Shown one piece after another: positions 45,302 to 56,369 of a stretch of DNA of 61,497 bases. Location of the stretch: the NCBI GenBank assembly GCA_009602725.1, contig WELB01000080.1, forward strand, positions 59,505-121,001, in the 5' to 3' direction. This DNA comes from Spirogloea muscicola. Its lineage: Eukaryota > Streptophyta > Zygnematophyceae > Spirogloeales > Spirogloeaceae. A program made the translations under genes and the position numbers. The notes beneath the pieces were generated by a model. The model had not been told where the DNA came from, made no database searches, and saw only the letters and a program-made list of their open reading frames with translations. The first letter of the stretch is position 1. Each line of letters opens with the position of its first letter.

Positions 45302-48019
45302 ATGGCGCGGCCGCCGGACTGGGACGGCCTGCTCAAGTGGAGCCTCTCCCAATCCGCGGGCGGCGCCGCGCCGCAGTCGCAGCTGAGGTGAGGCCCGCCG
45401 TTGCCAGCGAGGATAGCACCAGTTGTGGGGCAGTGAGAAGCTCTTGTTCTAGTCGGAGCTCTGCCTGGCAAGCTTCCAGCGGCCTCGCTGCTTGCATCTG
45501 CCGCTGGCCTTCTTATATGAGTCTTTTGAACGTCGAGTTAGCGGCCGGTCAACACCTCGATTCTGATGCATGCGAGGCAAGCACATGGCATGACCAAGAA
45601 TTGCTATGACGAATTTGAGAAACAGCATTGGTTATGGCGATTGACGATGTCTATCACAGAACATCACCAGAAAAGAACAGCAAAGTACAAAAGAAAGACT
45701 CCGGGAAGTCCTGAGCGACATCTGGACTCTTTGTGTTGTCACATAGAAATTCATACCTCCCCTCCACTCAGGTCTCATTCCATTTCCACATACCTGACTT
45801 GGTCCTGCTTGGCGACAGTGAAAACGACAAGGAATTTCTGAGGGAGGCTTTGGAGGCGAATATAGTGGATGTTGTCAAGCGGATGAAGGAAATCTCGCTA
45901 GTAATGAGCATCCCAGAGGAGCAGCTCCAGCAGCAAGGCATCACTGTCGAGGACCAAGAAGGTGAAAGGCGTATGGCTGGCGGGTTGCGCAACTTGACAG
46001 ATGTAGAATCAGTATCACTGTGTTTGCATGGCTGTGTTTTTTGAAAGCAGGCGTATGTTGGCTGGAGGAAGTCCGCCTCATTGCTTTCACACAGGGTTGG
46101 CAGGCTTTGGCCTTGCTGATGGTTTACTGAAATTGCTGCTACTCCCAGTGTCCAATTTGAGCATACCCACTTGCTACATGCGGGTGCTTTGTGCTCTTAT
46201 TGAGATTTTCTGGCTGTTGAATGTTGTCTCTCCACTGTTTCCAGGGATGCTGGACGAGCTGCAGGAGCATGTAGAGTCAATCGATATGGCCAATGGTGTG
46301 TTACAGCAAGCTGGTCAATGCCTGATTAGTTGCCCTGATAGGATCCTGGCTGACCTGCTCATCTTCCTAGATATGTGTTAGGTGGGTGTGTATCACATGT
46401 TCTTGCTGATCCCTATCTGTGATTGTACGTCGTGAATATATGGGCTTGATCCTGATTGTATAGTGGAGGCACAGGCTATCTGCAGAAGTGCAAAGAAGAG
46501 GCATGATGTGCAGCAATAGCTGATGTTATTGTTAACGTCGTCCTTTGTAGATCTGAAGGCCATTGGGGGCTTAACTCCTTTGTTGAGTTACCTACGAAGT
46601 CCGCATCCCTCTTTGCAAGCTCGAGCTGCAGAGATAGTGCAAACGATTGTGCAGAATAACCCCAAAAGCCAGGGGCATGTCATGGAAGCCCATGGGTTGG
46701 AGCAGCTCATGGCCGTCTTTACTAATGATCCTGATGTTATTGTGCAATCAAAAGCCCTCGGGGCAATATCATGTGAGTCGATGCCCCTGCTGCTGCTCTT
46801 TGACCACGTGCTGACAAAGCTGAGCAGTTTTTGATTGATACCACAGTGATTGATGAGGTATGCTCGAATTACGTCCTTAGACGCGAGTCCTATTCATTAG
46901 CACCAGCTCAGAGAAGCTGTTTTCGGTGTGCTTACATATGTTGCTCTGTCTGCAGCCTTGATCAGACACAACAAGCAGGGCATTGATGCTTTCCGTTTGT
47001 CAAATGGTTATCCGGCTCTTAACACTGCAATAAGTTCTGACGAACCTCGTCTGCAAAGGTGATCTGGCTCTCTGTTAGAATTTGCCGCAAGAGCAATGGG
47101 AGTGTAGTAGTTGTACTTGCAGAAGAATCAGCTGCCGTGAAGCTATGGCAACATAGGCGTCGAGACAATACAGAACAGTAGCTGCCACTCTCTTCTGTGT
47201 TATAAGTCAGTCGGTCTGCTGCAGTGCATGCAGAAACGTGTGCTTGTGGACTATTCAACATTGAATGCAGCAGTATTATCAAGGTCATCTTATTGCATCT
47301 CTCCCGGCTGTGTTTAATCTTAACAACTTACAAGAGTCCCGGTGTTCTTGTAATGCTGCAGGAGAGCATCACTATTACTGGCGTACCTTTTGCAGGAGAA
47401 TCCCACTGAGAGGGTTGTGGCAAACAAGCTTGCTTTTGCTCGTCCACTGACTAGGTTGCTGAGTAGCGCAAATGCAGATGTCCGGCAAGCTTCACTTCAG
47501 GCTCTTCTTCAACTAGTTCAGCAGAGTGCCGACAAGGCTGTGGAGATTGGCTCAAGTGTCCCTGGTCTGAAGGTTAGTGCCGTGCTGTATCAGTCCTGGT
47601 TTTCCATGGCATCTCGTTCCAGCAGACTTTAGAACCTATTGTGCATGCGAGAATCTACAGTGTTCAGTGCTTATATGTCACTATCCTGAGTTGTGCTTGA
47701 TCAGGAGAAATTACAAGAGAGGATGACTGAGATAGCGTCTCTTTCAAAGGAGGACTTGGCAGCAGCTCGAGAAGAGCGCCATTTGACTGACGCCGTCTGG
47801 CAGTCTTGCTATCCTGGGACTGCCTCCAGCTTGAGGACAGAGGGGCTGCTGGTCACTGAGCAGGACGAAGATGTGCAGCCTCCGCCGGTTGTGGCTGTCA
47901 GGCAGTCGGGGGACTTTATGCCCGCCAGGCAGCCACCATCTTCAGGAACACCACAGACAGACGTCAGTAGCGCAGAGCGCATTCCTTTGCTGCTGGGGCC
48001 ACCTCCCGGTCAGTTATAA
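45302..48019 (+). CDS. FES1: FES1A-type Hsp70 nucleotide-exchange factor (armadillo repeats)
   Basis: Exons 45302-45387 (MARPPDWDGLLKWSLSQSAG), 45819-45961 (VDVVKRMKEISLVMSIPEEQ), 46245-46295 (GMLDELQEHVESIDMAN), 46551-46772 (IGGLTPLLSYLRSPHPSLQA), 46956-47058 (HNKQGIDAFRLSNGYPALN), about 47397-47572 (FARPLTRLLSSANADVRQAS) and 47705-48019 (SLSKEDLAAAREERHLTDAV). Nearly every block aligns with Arabidopsis Fes1A. The fold is an armadillo solenoid that clamps the Hsp70 nucleotide-binding domain and releases ADP, working with cytosolic Hsp70 in heat stress. A short exon expected between 47059 and 47396 (family R-K-A-L-x-L-L) was not identified with confidence. The tail is Pro-rich and ends GPPPGQL. 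No signal peptide; cytosolic. Confidence 0.92.
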
Positions 48020-48723
48020 CAGTGTGTCAGGTGCATTAGCACTTGCAACTGTGCCACCTACATTTAGGATTGAGGTCACAAGCATCTCATATAAGTCACA
48101 AGGATATGGTCCAACCTCGTCCCTTACAACACTCAGGTACACAGGTTAGCTTCAGACAAGGTCCAGTTTCATACTCCACAAGCACACATTCTTATCGATG
48201 CACAAGTACACAATGGCACTTGAGGTATAATCGTACCAAGAGAATGCACGTATATTTTGCCAGACTTCACTCATTCTAGTCGAGGCTGGTTGCTTGATAA
48301 TTGGTCATGCCATTGACTAGTGAATAACACGCACAGGCACTGTGTTCTTGTCTCTCGGCAATTTCACCCATGGTCCCTCCAGCCTCAGAGTGGGGAGTCG
48401 ACTATGAGCATACTGCTCTTGTGCCTCAGAGGTGGATCCTAGATCAATTGGAAGACCGAGTATGCATTAGCACACTGGGTTGGTTGGGAACCCCAAAATG
48501 TTGCGGCAGCAATGAAGACTACAAAGGTGCTGTACGACAAGTTTCTGGAAGGTCCAAGAATCTATGAGCCTCCCCTCCAATCTTGAAGTCCATGCTAACC
48601 ATTGAACGGGCTTACTACCTCGAATGGAACAGCTGAGCAACCCTCTACACGTACTTGTTGGCCTACACCATACCAGTGTACTCAAGTGAAGGCACTTAGA
48701 GGAATTATAGTATTGGTCTCCAG
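48020..48723. other. Convergent intergenic region FES1/GSA, no gene recognised
   Basis: 3' flanks of two convergent genes. No open frame shows family resemblance. About 48180-48240 and 48600-48700 are AT-richer and may hold polyadenylation signals that cannot be pinned down. Confidence 0.4.
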
Positions 48724-51520
48724 TCAAATCATCTTGAAGACCTCAGCAGCTGCAGCTATTGTGTGGTCCACGTCCTGCTCCGAATGACAGAGGCCGGTAA
48801 AACCTGCTTCATACTGCGACGGCGCAAAGTACACGCCACGCTCCAGCATCCCACGGTGGAATCGCCCAAATTTGGCGGTGTCGCTCTTCTTGGCATCGCT
48901 GAAATTAGTCACGGGGCCGGCCGTAAAGAAGAAACCAAACATGGCGCTAATGTGGCCGCCGCAAACCTCGTGGCCAGCTGCCCGCCCAGCATCCAGCAGT
49001 CCCTCGATCAGGCGGCCCGTCACGCGGTCTAGGTACTCGTACGTGCCAGGCTGCCGTAACCGCTCCAGCGTCTTGATGCCCGCGATCATAGCCAGCGGGT
49101 TGCCACTCAGCGTGCCTGCTTGGTACATGGGCCCCGCAGGCGCCACCATCTGCATGATCTCCCGCCGTCCTCCGTATGCGCCCACCGGCAGGCCGCCGCC
49201 GATGACCTTGCCCATGGTCGTGAGGTCAGGCGTGATACCAAAGTGCTCCTGTGCACCTCCATAGGCTATCCGGAAGCCGGTCATAACCTCGTCAAAGACT
49301 AGCAGCGCTCCGTCCTCGCTCGTTATGTCACGTAGGCCCTGCAGGAACTCCCTGCACACAGAGCAGGCAGTCTGAGAAATTAGCATTGGCATTAGCATTG
49401 GCAGTCACCTGTAGCTGCAAAGAGGATCCTGCAAATGCCAGCAGCATTCTTTAAGAGAGGGTTCTAAAGTTCAGTATAAGGAGCTGCTTTAACATTGTGG
49501 GAACGATGAAGCCGGCGTTCCCCACTACGGGCTCCAGCACCACGGCACAGATCTCGCCTTTGTTAGCAGCAAACGCCTGTGCATACAATCAAAGTTTGTG
49601 GATCAAAGGTCAAAAGCTTCAACAAGGTGACCTCAGTCACCCACAAGGGCCACTTTGCAGCAGGTGCTTGTAGCAGCTCATGCTCTCCGTTGCTGCAAGC
49701 TAGCCTAATGTAGAACCTGTCCTTGAGAACAAACTCAATGCCATGAAAGACCCCTACTTGGTGAAGGACAGAAGCTGACTAACTAATAACCTTCATGAAA
49801 TGAAAGGCCTCATGTGGCTGCTGTGCCTCACACAGCGGCTATCAGCAGCTGTTACTGCCTGTTAATGACAATTGCCTTTTGCTGGTCCAGACTTCTTTGC
49901 TCCCCTCTGACTTGCTGACTTGTTTAGGGCTGCAGACTAATGGTCAGCTGTGTGCTATCAATATAAACGATAGGTGCATAAATTGACTTCAAATAGAGGA
50001 CAGCATATTTCTTAAGAACTACGCCTAAGGCCGAGGACTAACCTGCTTCACGGCCTTAAGGTCATTGTAGGGCACGGTGAGGGTGGCAGCAGCGGCGGCC
50101 TTTGGCACGCCGGGTGAGTCGGGGAGACCAAGAGTCGCTACGCCGCTACCAGCCTGCTCAAAGGGAAAAGCATCCACAATGTCCTTGATGAGTCATTATG
50201 CTGCAGTGCTCCTGTAATAATATATAATTGCAGAAAGTCTTCCATTCAAAAGCTGAGCGCACCCCTGACAGGACAGTGTCGGCCTGAGCAGGGAGTATGG
50301 AGCTGATACCCGGAGTACACTAAAACTACAGTTCACAATATTCTTTGTAATGGCAGCAGCCCTCGAATAGAGACCATATTGCTGGCAGATTATCTATGCT
50401 CCATAAGGACACGTATGGCAAGGTGAACTACAGCGTCATTCTGCTTGCATGGCTTGAAGCACACCTGGACGAGAAAGGAGTCGGCGTGCCCATGGTAGCA
50501 ACCCTCAAACTTGAGGACCTTCTCGCGCCCAGTGTAGGCCCGTGCAAGGCGCAGCATGCCCATGCAAGCTTCGGTCCCCGAGTTGACGAGGCGCACCATC
50601 TCCACGCTAGGCACCGCCTCAATCACCTTCTCAGCAAGCACATTCTCCAGGAGGCTCGGCGCACCGAAGCTAGTGCCTTTGTGCAAGGTCTCTACGAGGG
50701 CGGCATTGACCTGTAGCAGGCCATCGCACAAGTGCGAGGGAGCGACATCAGCAATTCTGAGGCAGCATCAGGGTGTGATGGACATATGGACAACTTTATT
50801 CGAGCAAGACAAGTGCGCCACTGCCTTCTATCATGCATTGCCACAGGGCTTCAGCTCTGCACAGCGCAACAAATCGCAGATTGCCACATGCAGCTGTCTT
50901 AAGCTTCTGCCGCGCTATGCGCAGGCATTGCTTCGCAGCTCAAAACCGACGCCCACTTAATAGCACTTCGCGCACGATACAGTCAATGAGGCTGCTGCAT
51001 TTGACGCCAGGATTTTGCACCTCGTCATCAGCAGCTCCAATGATGGCGGGCCCCCAGCTGCCAATATAGTCGATGTACTCGTTGCCGTCGATGTCCCAGG
51101 CGTGGGAGCCCTTGACGCGGTCAAAGAAGATGGGCTGGCCACCGACGGACTTGAAGGCGCGCACGGGAGAATTCACGCCGCCGGGCAGCAGCTCCTGCGA
51201 AACGTAACCAGACGAAGGAGACGAAGTAAGTAGAAGCTTCGTGAAGACGAATTGGACTGCGTCGCTTGACGCAGCAAGCGCCAGCTGAAAGCCGCAATGA
51301 GAGCAGGAGCTCTTGGAGCTCAACAGAGGCGGCCAGCAAACGACAGCTAGGTGAGGCGGCGGTGGCAGCGGCGGCGGCGTCGGCGGCATAGGCATGAGAC
51401 CTTGGCGGCCTGGAAGGCCTCCTCGGACTTCGTGGTGACGAAGGTCCTCTCCGCCAGCACGGCGGCGCACTGGAGGCGGCGCGAGGGGGCCGCCGCCGTC
51501 GTCGCGGGCTCCGCCGCCAT
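48724..51520 (-). CDS. GSA: Glutamate-1-semialdehyde 2,1-aminomutase (plastid)
   Basis: Exons: 51520-51401 (start [17 protein letters not shown], transit-like, then [11 protein letters not shown]), 51194-51021 ([20 protein letters not shown] to [11 protein letters not shown]), about 50712-50430 ([42 protein letters not shown]), about 50155-50045 ([19 protein letters not shown]), about 49573-49498 ([15 protein letters not shown]) and about 49350-48724 ([20 protein letters not shown] to the stop). The PLP lysine sits in [17 protein letters not shown] makes 5-aminolevulinate from glutamate 1-semialdehyde, the committed route to chlorophyll and heme in plastids. An upstream in-frame ATG at 51616 would add 32 residues but crosses the single N at 51540, so the start at 51520 is preferred. 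The 450-bp intron 49.58-50.04 kb shows no inserted gene. Confidence 0.96.
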
Positions 51521-51700
51521 TGCCGCCGGCGCGGCGGGANGGCGGCTGCGGCGGAGGGGTTTGGAGTCCTGGATTTGAGTGGGGGAGCTAGTGGATAATG
51601 TACCCTCCAGGGCCACCGTTAACTGGGCTGCCAGTCGTTCGCCCGCCGTTTCCGTCCGCCGTCACCGCCGCCTGGCTCCAGCATCTGGCACCCCCCTACC
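51340..51700. promoter_or_regulatory. CpG island of the GSA gene, single-N gap
   Basis: GGC/CGG-rich sequence covers intron 1, exon 1 and upstream of GSA, with one N at 51540 (20 bases upstream of the start codon). As with other islands here, it marks the gene start; no individual promoter element is recognisable. Confidence 0.35.
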
Positions 51701-52640
51701 CAAGTAGGTTCTAATACACGGTTCCTCTACCCAAGTCATGTCCAATTCCAATAAGCAGGCAAATACCACCACATTGACGTCGGACACAGAGGCAGCTCAT
51801 TCGATTGGGGCAATGGTTGTAGAACATAAAATGAAAGCAAAAACGATAAGAGCATCTGGAGGAGGCGAGGCTGTAAATAGCCAGCCCAAAAAACTTGACA
51901 AGGTCCAATGGACCAAAATCAGGGCCGAGTGTTGCTTTCCCAAGAGGAGGCAAGGCCTGTGAACAGCCTGTGAAATACACACACAAAATAGAAGTGGCAC
52001 TCCCAATGGGGGCAAGAAAGATGAGCTCGCCCATAGAGAGAAGGCGCGCGGGGCGCATGAATTGAAAGGGAGGCCAATTCAAGCCAATACATTGTTCAGG
52101 CAGAGTCGAGTGCAGACTAAACAATGCTACATAACACGGAGACCTAATCTAAGGTACCTAAGATGACATTAGTACCCACCCAGTACCATAGAGGAGAGGG
52201 GCTGGCAGAAGCCAGCCAAAAAAGAATGGACAAAATCCAAAAGAAGGGAAACACACTAGCTAGGCATAGAGACAACTAGACGTGACGGAACCACACGAAG
52301 TTCAAAACCCGCGGGTGAGCAACATCAGGTCAGAGTAGCTCGAAGCTGGACAAGATGCAGCCGGACGAGACCCGGAAGCAGCAACAAGAGCACGGCCCGC
52401 ACGCGAGTGGACGGCATGAGCTAGGGAGCGTTGAAGGGACACGGAGAGCCGCATCCGGAAAACCTGGGCCAGGGAGCCGGCCGCGTTGAAGCCGGGCAGC
52501 CCCCCTGGCGGACCCGGCCGCCGCTCCATGGCCTGCCGGGCAAGCCGCTGGAATGTGAAATGTGAATGGCTGGAGGAGATCCAGCCAGCCGCTGGCAAGG
52601 GCTGCGAGAAGCCAGCCCAAAAAGAATTGACAGAGGCTCG
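51700..52640 (-). mobile_element. LINE tail fragments (subfamily C), minus orientation
   Basis: 51705-51730 carries a plus-strand 3' terminus (GGTTCTAATACACGG). 52041-52110 is the GGCGCGCGGGGCGCATG unit, almost identical to 56184-56250. 52190-52225 is a reverse-oriented stem. The minus frame 52302-52598 encodes the C-terminus GSLAQVFRMRLSVSLQRSLA..SYSDLMLLTRGF. Since 52.3-52.6 kb repeats the end of the neighbouring element, it is a separate truncated copy. Confidence 0.7.
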
Positions 52641-55600
52641 GAGGGGCCTACAAGCGCTTAGCAGCTACAAAGGGGCCTGAAGATGCCATGTCAGAACAGG
52701 GGGAGGATGGATCACTCAGTAGTTACGAGTGAGGAGCCTCAGAGACGACAGACTAGCTGCCGGAAAATTATCCCCCTGACGAAAGCTGGAGGCCGCCGCG
52801 AGAGCATGGCCAGCACGCAGATGCAGAGCGTGGGCCATGGACCGCTGAAGAGAGAGGGCGCGCGAAAGGGAGGCCGAGTCAAGCCAATACATTGTTCAGG
52901 CTGAAGGGATACTGACAATCTCATACGATACACTTGAGCCCACGAGCCAGCGGCGTTGAAGTCAGCCGGCTCACCGCGCCTGCGGGACACTGCGCGCCGT
53001 GCAAGCCTGGCCAGCAGGTCGAGCCACTGGGACCCGAGTGCCCCGCCCACGGCCAGGGGGACGTACGAATCTGCAGCCGGGTGGTCGGCGTATTTGGCCG
53101 CCTTGCTGCGAGCGGCCTTCGCCGCAGCGTGGCCAGCCCGCGAGGCAGAGAACCCCGGGTTGGAACGATCGACCACATCAGCGGTGACCACGACAGCGAT
53201 GATGCGCGCGCCGCCGCCCGGCGTGGACGCCACCAAGTCGACAGGGCGCGTGTGGAGTCCGTCAGCCCTCCGGAGGATTGGCATGACGGAAGAGTTCTCC
53301 ATCGCCACCGTGTAGCAGGCCTCCTGAAAGATGCCGAACATCGCATCGCGCAGGAGATCGTGAGCCGCTGTACGTTCGCCTCCAGTGGCATAGCGGAGGA
53401 GATGCGCCGCCAGCTCCGCCGGGTCCGTCGACCGCTCCCCACATTCACACTGCAGCACGCCCAGCAGGCAGGGCGGGGGGAGGCCCAGCAGACGATGGGT
53501 GGCTGTACGGAACAGCTCATCCAGCATCCTGAGGGCGTCGTACAGGGGGAGCGCGGAGAGCCAGGCTGCCGCGCCGGGGGAGGCGGCCGACAGCAGCCGA
53601 GCATGGCCGCGCACGTCGGTTGCAGGGAGGAGCTGCAGCGTGGCCGTGAAGGACGCCTTGTCAACTGCAGCCATGTAGCGCGCCTGCGCTTGCGAGTCGG
53701 TGGTGTCGGCAAGGTGGGCAAACGGGACCACGCTTTCTGCAAGGGCAGGGTGCTCCGCAAGTAACCCGTCTTGAGCTGAGCGGAGCGCCACCTGAAAAGG
53801 CAACGAGCCGGTCGCCACCTCCACCACAACCTGCTGCAAAGGAGCCGCCCATCATGGAGGAAGCGCTGCGCAACCAACGTGGCGACCTGGGCCCAACTGC
53901 CAAGGAACGCTGGCCTGCAGACGCGCGCGAGCGAGCGGCAGCCGAGGCCGCCCTGGCCAGGGGGCAGAGTGGCCTGGAGCGTCGCAGCTGGCGAGTCGAG
54001 GAAGCCAGTGTGCCGGATGAGGGCCGCCACGCCCTCCAGGACACCCGCGTTGAACGTGGTGTAGGCCTCCAGCACCTCAGGGCAGGGAGGGGTCGTCCGC
54101 TCCAGGTAGTGGGGACGCTGCACAATGCATCTGGTGAGCATGGCAAGCGCCAGCTGCATGTCCTGCAGCTCGGGGAGGCGGGCCACCGGCTGGAGGTGAT
54201 CCTGGAGCCGGACGCACAGTTGCCTGTCGACAAACGACGGCGTGCCAAATGGGACCCCTAGGATGGTGAGGCCGCTTGGGGGAGTCTGGCACCCAGGCGG
54301 CAGGGGCAAGGGGGCAGGGAGGCCACGCGGAGACCACGCAATGCACCTCTCGGGCCGGATGGTCATGCCGAGGGCGGCCAGCTGCTGCTGGAAGGTGGCG
54401 GTGGCTGCTGACACATCCCCTGGGCTGCCAACGAGTGTCGTGTCGTCGGCGTAGGACGGCAGGAGGACGCCGGGGTGCGCCGCCGCAGTGGCCTTGAGAG
54501 CGCGGCTGTGAGCCAGCGCAGAGAAGAACCCTGCCAGAGGATCCCCCTGCCGTGTGCCCGTCCTCGACTGCAGCGTCTCCAACTCGCCACTCCCTGTCCG
54601 CCACAGAAGGTCGCTGGGCTGGCCGAAGCCAAGGCGGAAGAAGGGAATGAGGGAAGGGAAGGCCGCTCGCAGCTCCTCGACGATGGTGTTGCGCTCTGCG
54701 CTGTTAAAAGCGTTTTGCACATTGACCGCCAGGACCATCCAGTCAGGGTGGAGATCCAGGGCCACGCAGACGCCGTGGACGACAGCCTGCCCGCCGCTTC
54801 GTAGCCCAGCACCGCAATGATGTGGGGCAAGGTGGGTCTGCGCCTGCCCGAGATGTTGCTGCCACAGCGCGCGGGCCACCAGCCGGTACAGAACCTCGCC
54901 GATGGTGATGGGGCGGACTCTGCCATTGGCCTTGGCGATGGCGAGGAGGTTGCTGGAGCAGAGCACCGATCGCGTAGCAGCAAGGACCTCGTCATGGGCC
55001 ACGAGCTGACGGACTTGGAGCAGCACCTGGAAGTCGGAGGCCTCGCCCTCCAGGAAGAGCTCACGGAGGTGCTCCGTGAGCATGCCAGAGGGACCGCCTG
55101 CTGCTACTCTGCGGCTGCTCTGGAGTACCCGGCGGAGGGTTGCGGCATCGAGGGTCACTGCCTCGGGCGGCTCAAAGGAAGGCAGCCAGGGGGGGGAGGG
55201 GCCACGGGCTTCGGGATGGAGGGCGTCCAGGGCATGTCTGGTGGTCGAGGTCGGTGGAGCCAGCGAAGAGTCCTCCAGTGCTTGCACAGCCCGCGAGAGC
55301 TCGCCGGCATGTCCAAAGAGCACGTCGAATGGCCGCTGCCCTGTTGGACGACGACTCCCCATGCCAGGCGTGGTGACTGGCGGCGGCTGCTGCCACTGCA
55401 GCGTCGTGTTGCGCCAAGGAGCTCCTCCCATCGCCCGTTCTCGAAGAGGTGGATGCGGTCTAGAAGGGGCTGGCGGCCCTGGCTGAGGCCCTCATGCGGC
55501 ACTCGGCCCAAGAGCAGGCGAGGGAAGAGGATGAAGATGGTCCATGCAGCTTAGTCGTGGTGGTCGGCGGCAATGCGGAGCAGGACGGGACGGAGGGCGC

Positions 55601-56060
55601 GGCGGATGTGTGGGCGCGCCCAGCGGGGAACGTTGCGGACGATGGGGAGCGCCGCCTGCCTGAGGACCGCGGCCAGGTCAAGGTCCACGGCCCACAGCCA
55701 GTGATGACGGCTCGGTTGTGCTGGGGACAATCCTCCCGCGGCCGCTACGGCGAGCGCCGGCAGGTGCTGCGCGTCGCGCCTGCTCCGCTCGATTGTCGCG
55801 GATGCCGCAGGCAAGCTCGTGTTGGGCCAAGTTGCGAGGGGTGCAGGGGCCCTGGCAGTGCCGGCATAGCAGAGGCGGAGGCGCGCTGGGCGGAAGCGGT
55901 GGTGGGGGGAGGCGTCCGTGGTGTCCCCTTGACGAAAGCCAGAGGCTGCAGCTAGAGCACGGCCGCCACGCAGGTCGGCCATGGACCGCTGGAGGTGGTG
56001 GACCAGCTGCAGCTGTGACTCAACTGCAGCTGGTCCTAACGTCAGGGTCATGGCTGTGAA
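52640..56060 (-). mobile_element. Near full-length RLE-type non-LTR retrotransposon (subfamily C), minus orientation
   Basis: Reading leftward from about 56060: an N-terminal frame (to 55551) containing a zinc-finger-like C-x2-C..H-x4-C motif in another frame near 55800-55860, a segment with GRWEELLGATRR (about 55420), then an RT frame open from 55431. Its motifs are RRVAAGGPSGMLTEHL, VRPITIGE, LAVNVQNAFNSAE, TGTRQGDPLAGFF, the YADD box (about 54445), IAWSPRGLP and GLTILGVPFGTPS. After about 53.85 kb the coding continues in a second frame (to 52739): CECGERSTDPAELAAHLLR, LLRDAM, RPVDLVASTPGGGARIIAVV, ARSKAAKYADHPA and SWAQVYRMRLSVSLQ. The whole RT frame is intact over about 540 codons, so this is the best-preserved copy. 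Motif order and absence of LTRs indicate a LINE. Confidence 0.87.
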
Positions 56061-56075
56061 TACCCATGACCTTAC

Positions 56076-56367
56076 GATGAGAGAGCGATCTTGATGGGGA
56101 CCCACTTCCAGGAGCCTAGCGTCTCTGACCTGAGGCTGGTTAGCAGGAAGAAAGAATGAGCTCGCCCATAGAAGAGAGAAGGCGCGCGGGGCGCATGAAT
56201 TGAAAGGGAGGCCAATTCAAGCCAATACATTGTTCAGGCAGAGTCGAGTGCAAACTAAACCCTCGATGAGAGAGCGATCTTGATGGGGACCCACTTCCAG
56301 GAGCCTAGCGTCTCTGACCTGAGGCTGCTTAGCAGGAAGAAAGAAAGAGCTCGCCCATAGAAGAGAA
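56076..56367. repeat. 102-bp direct duplication with 189-bp period
   Basis: GATGAGAGAGCGATCTTGAT starts a block of about 102 bp at 56076 and again at 56265; both run through GGAGCCTAGCGTCTCTGACC to AGCTCGCCCATAGAAGAGA with only two or three differences. Between them lies the GGCGCGCGGGGCGCATGAAT unit that also occurs at 52041. It may mark a template-switch or recent partial duplication of a LINE tail. Confidence 0.85.
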
Positions 56368-56369
56368 GG

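Noticed and set aside
51521-51616. Upstream ATG of GSA at 51616 as the start
   Set aside because: It crosses a single-N gap and adds 32 residues not needed for a transit peptide; the start at 51520 gives the usual length.
52921-53850. Second half of the long minus-strand frame open from 55431 (836 codons) read as one protein
   Set aside because: Beyond about codon 540 this frame turns into Arg/Ser/Trp-rich nonsense, while the recognisable LINE C-terminus lies in the overlapping frame 53839-52739.
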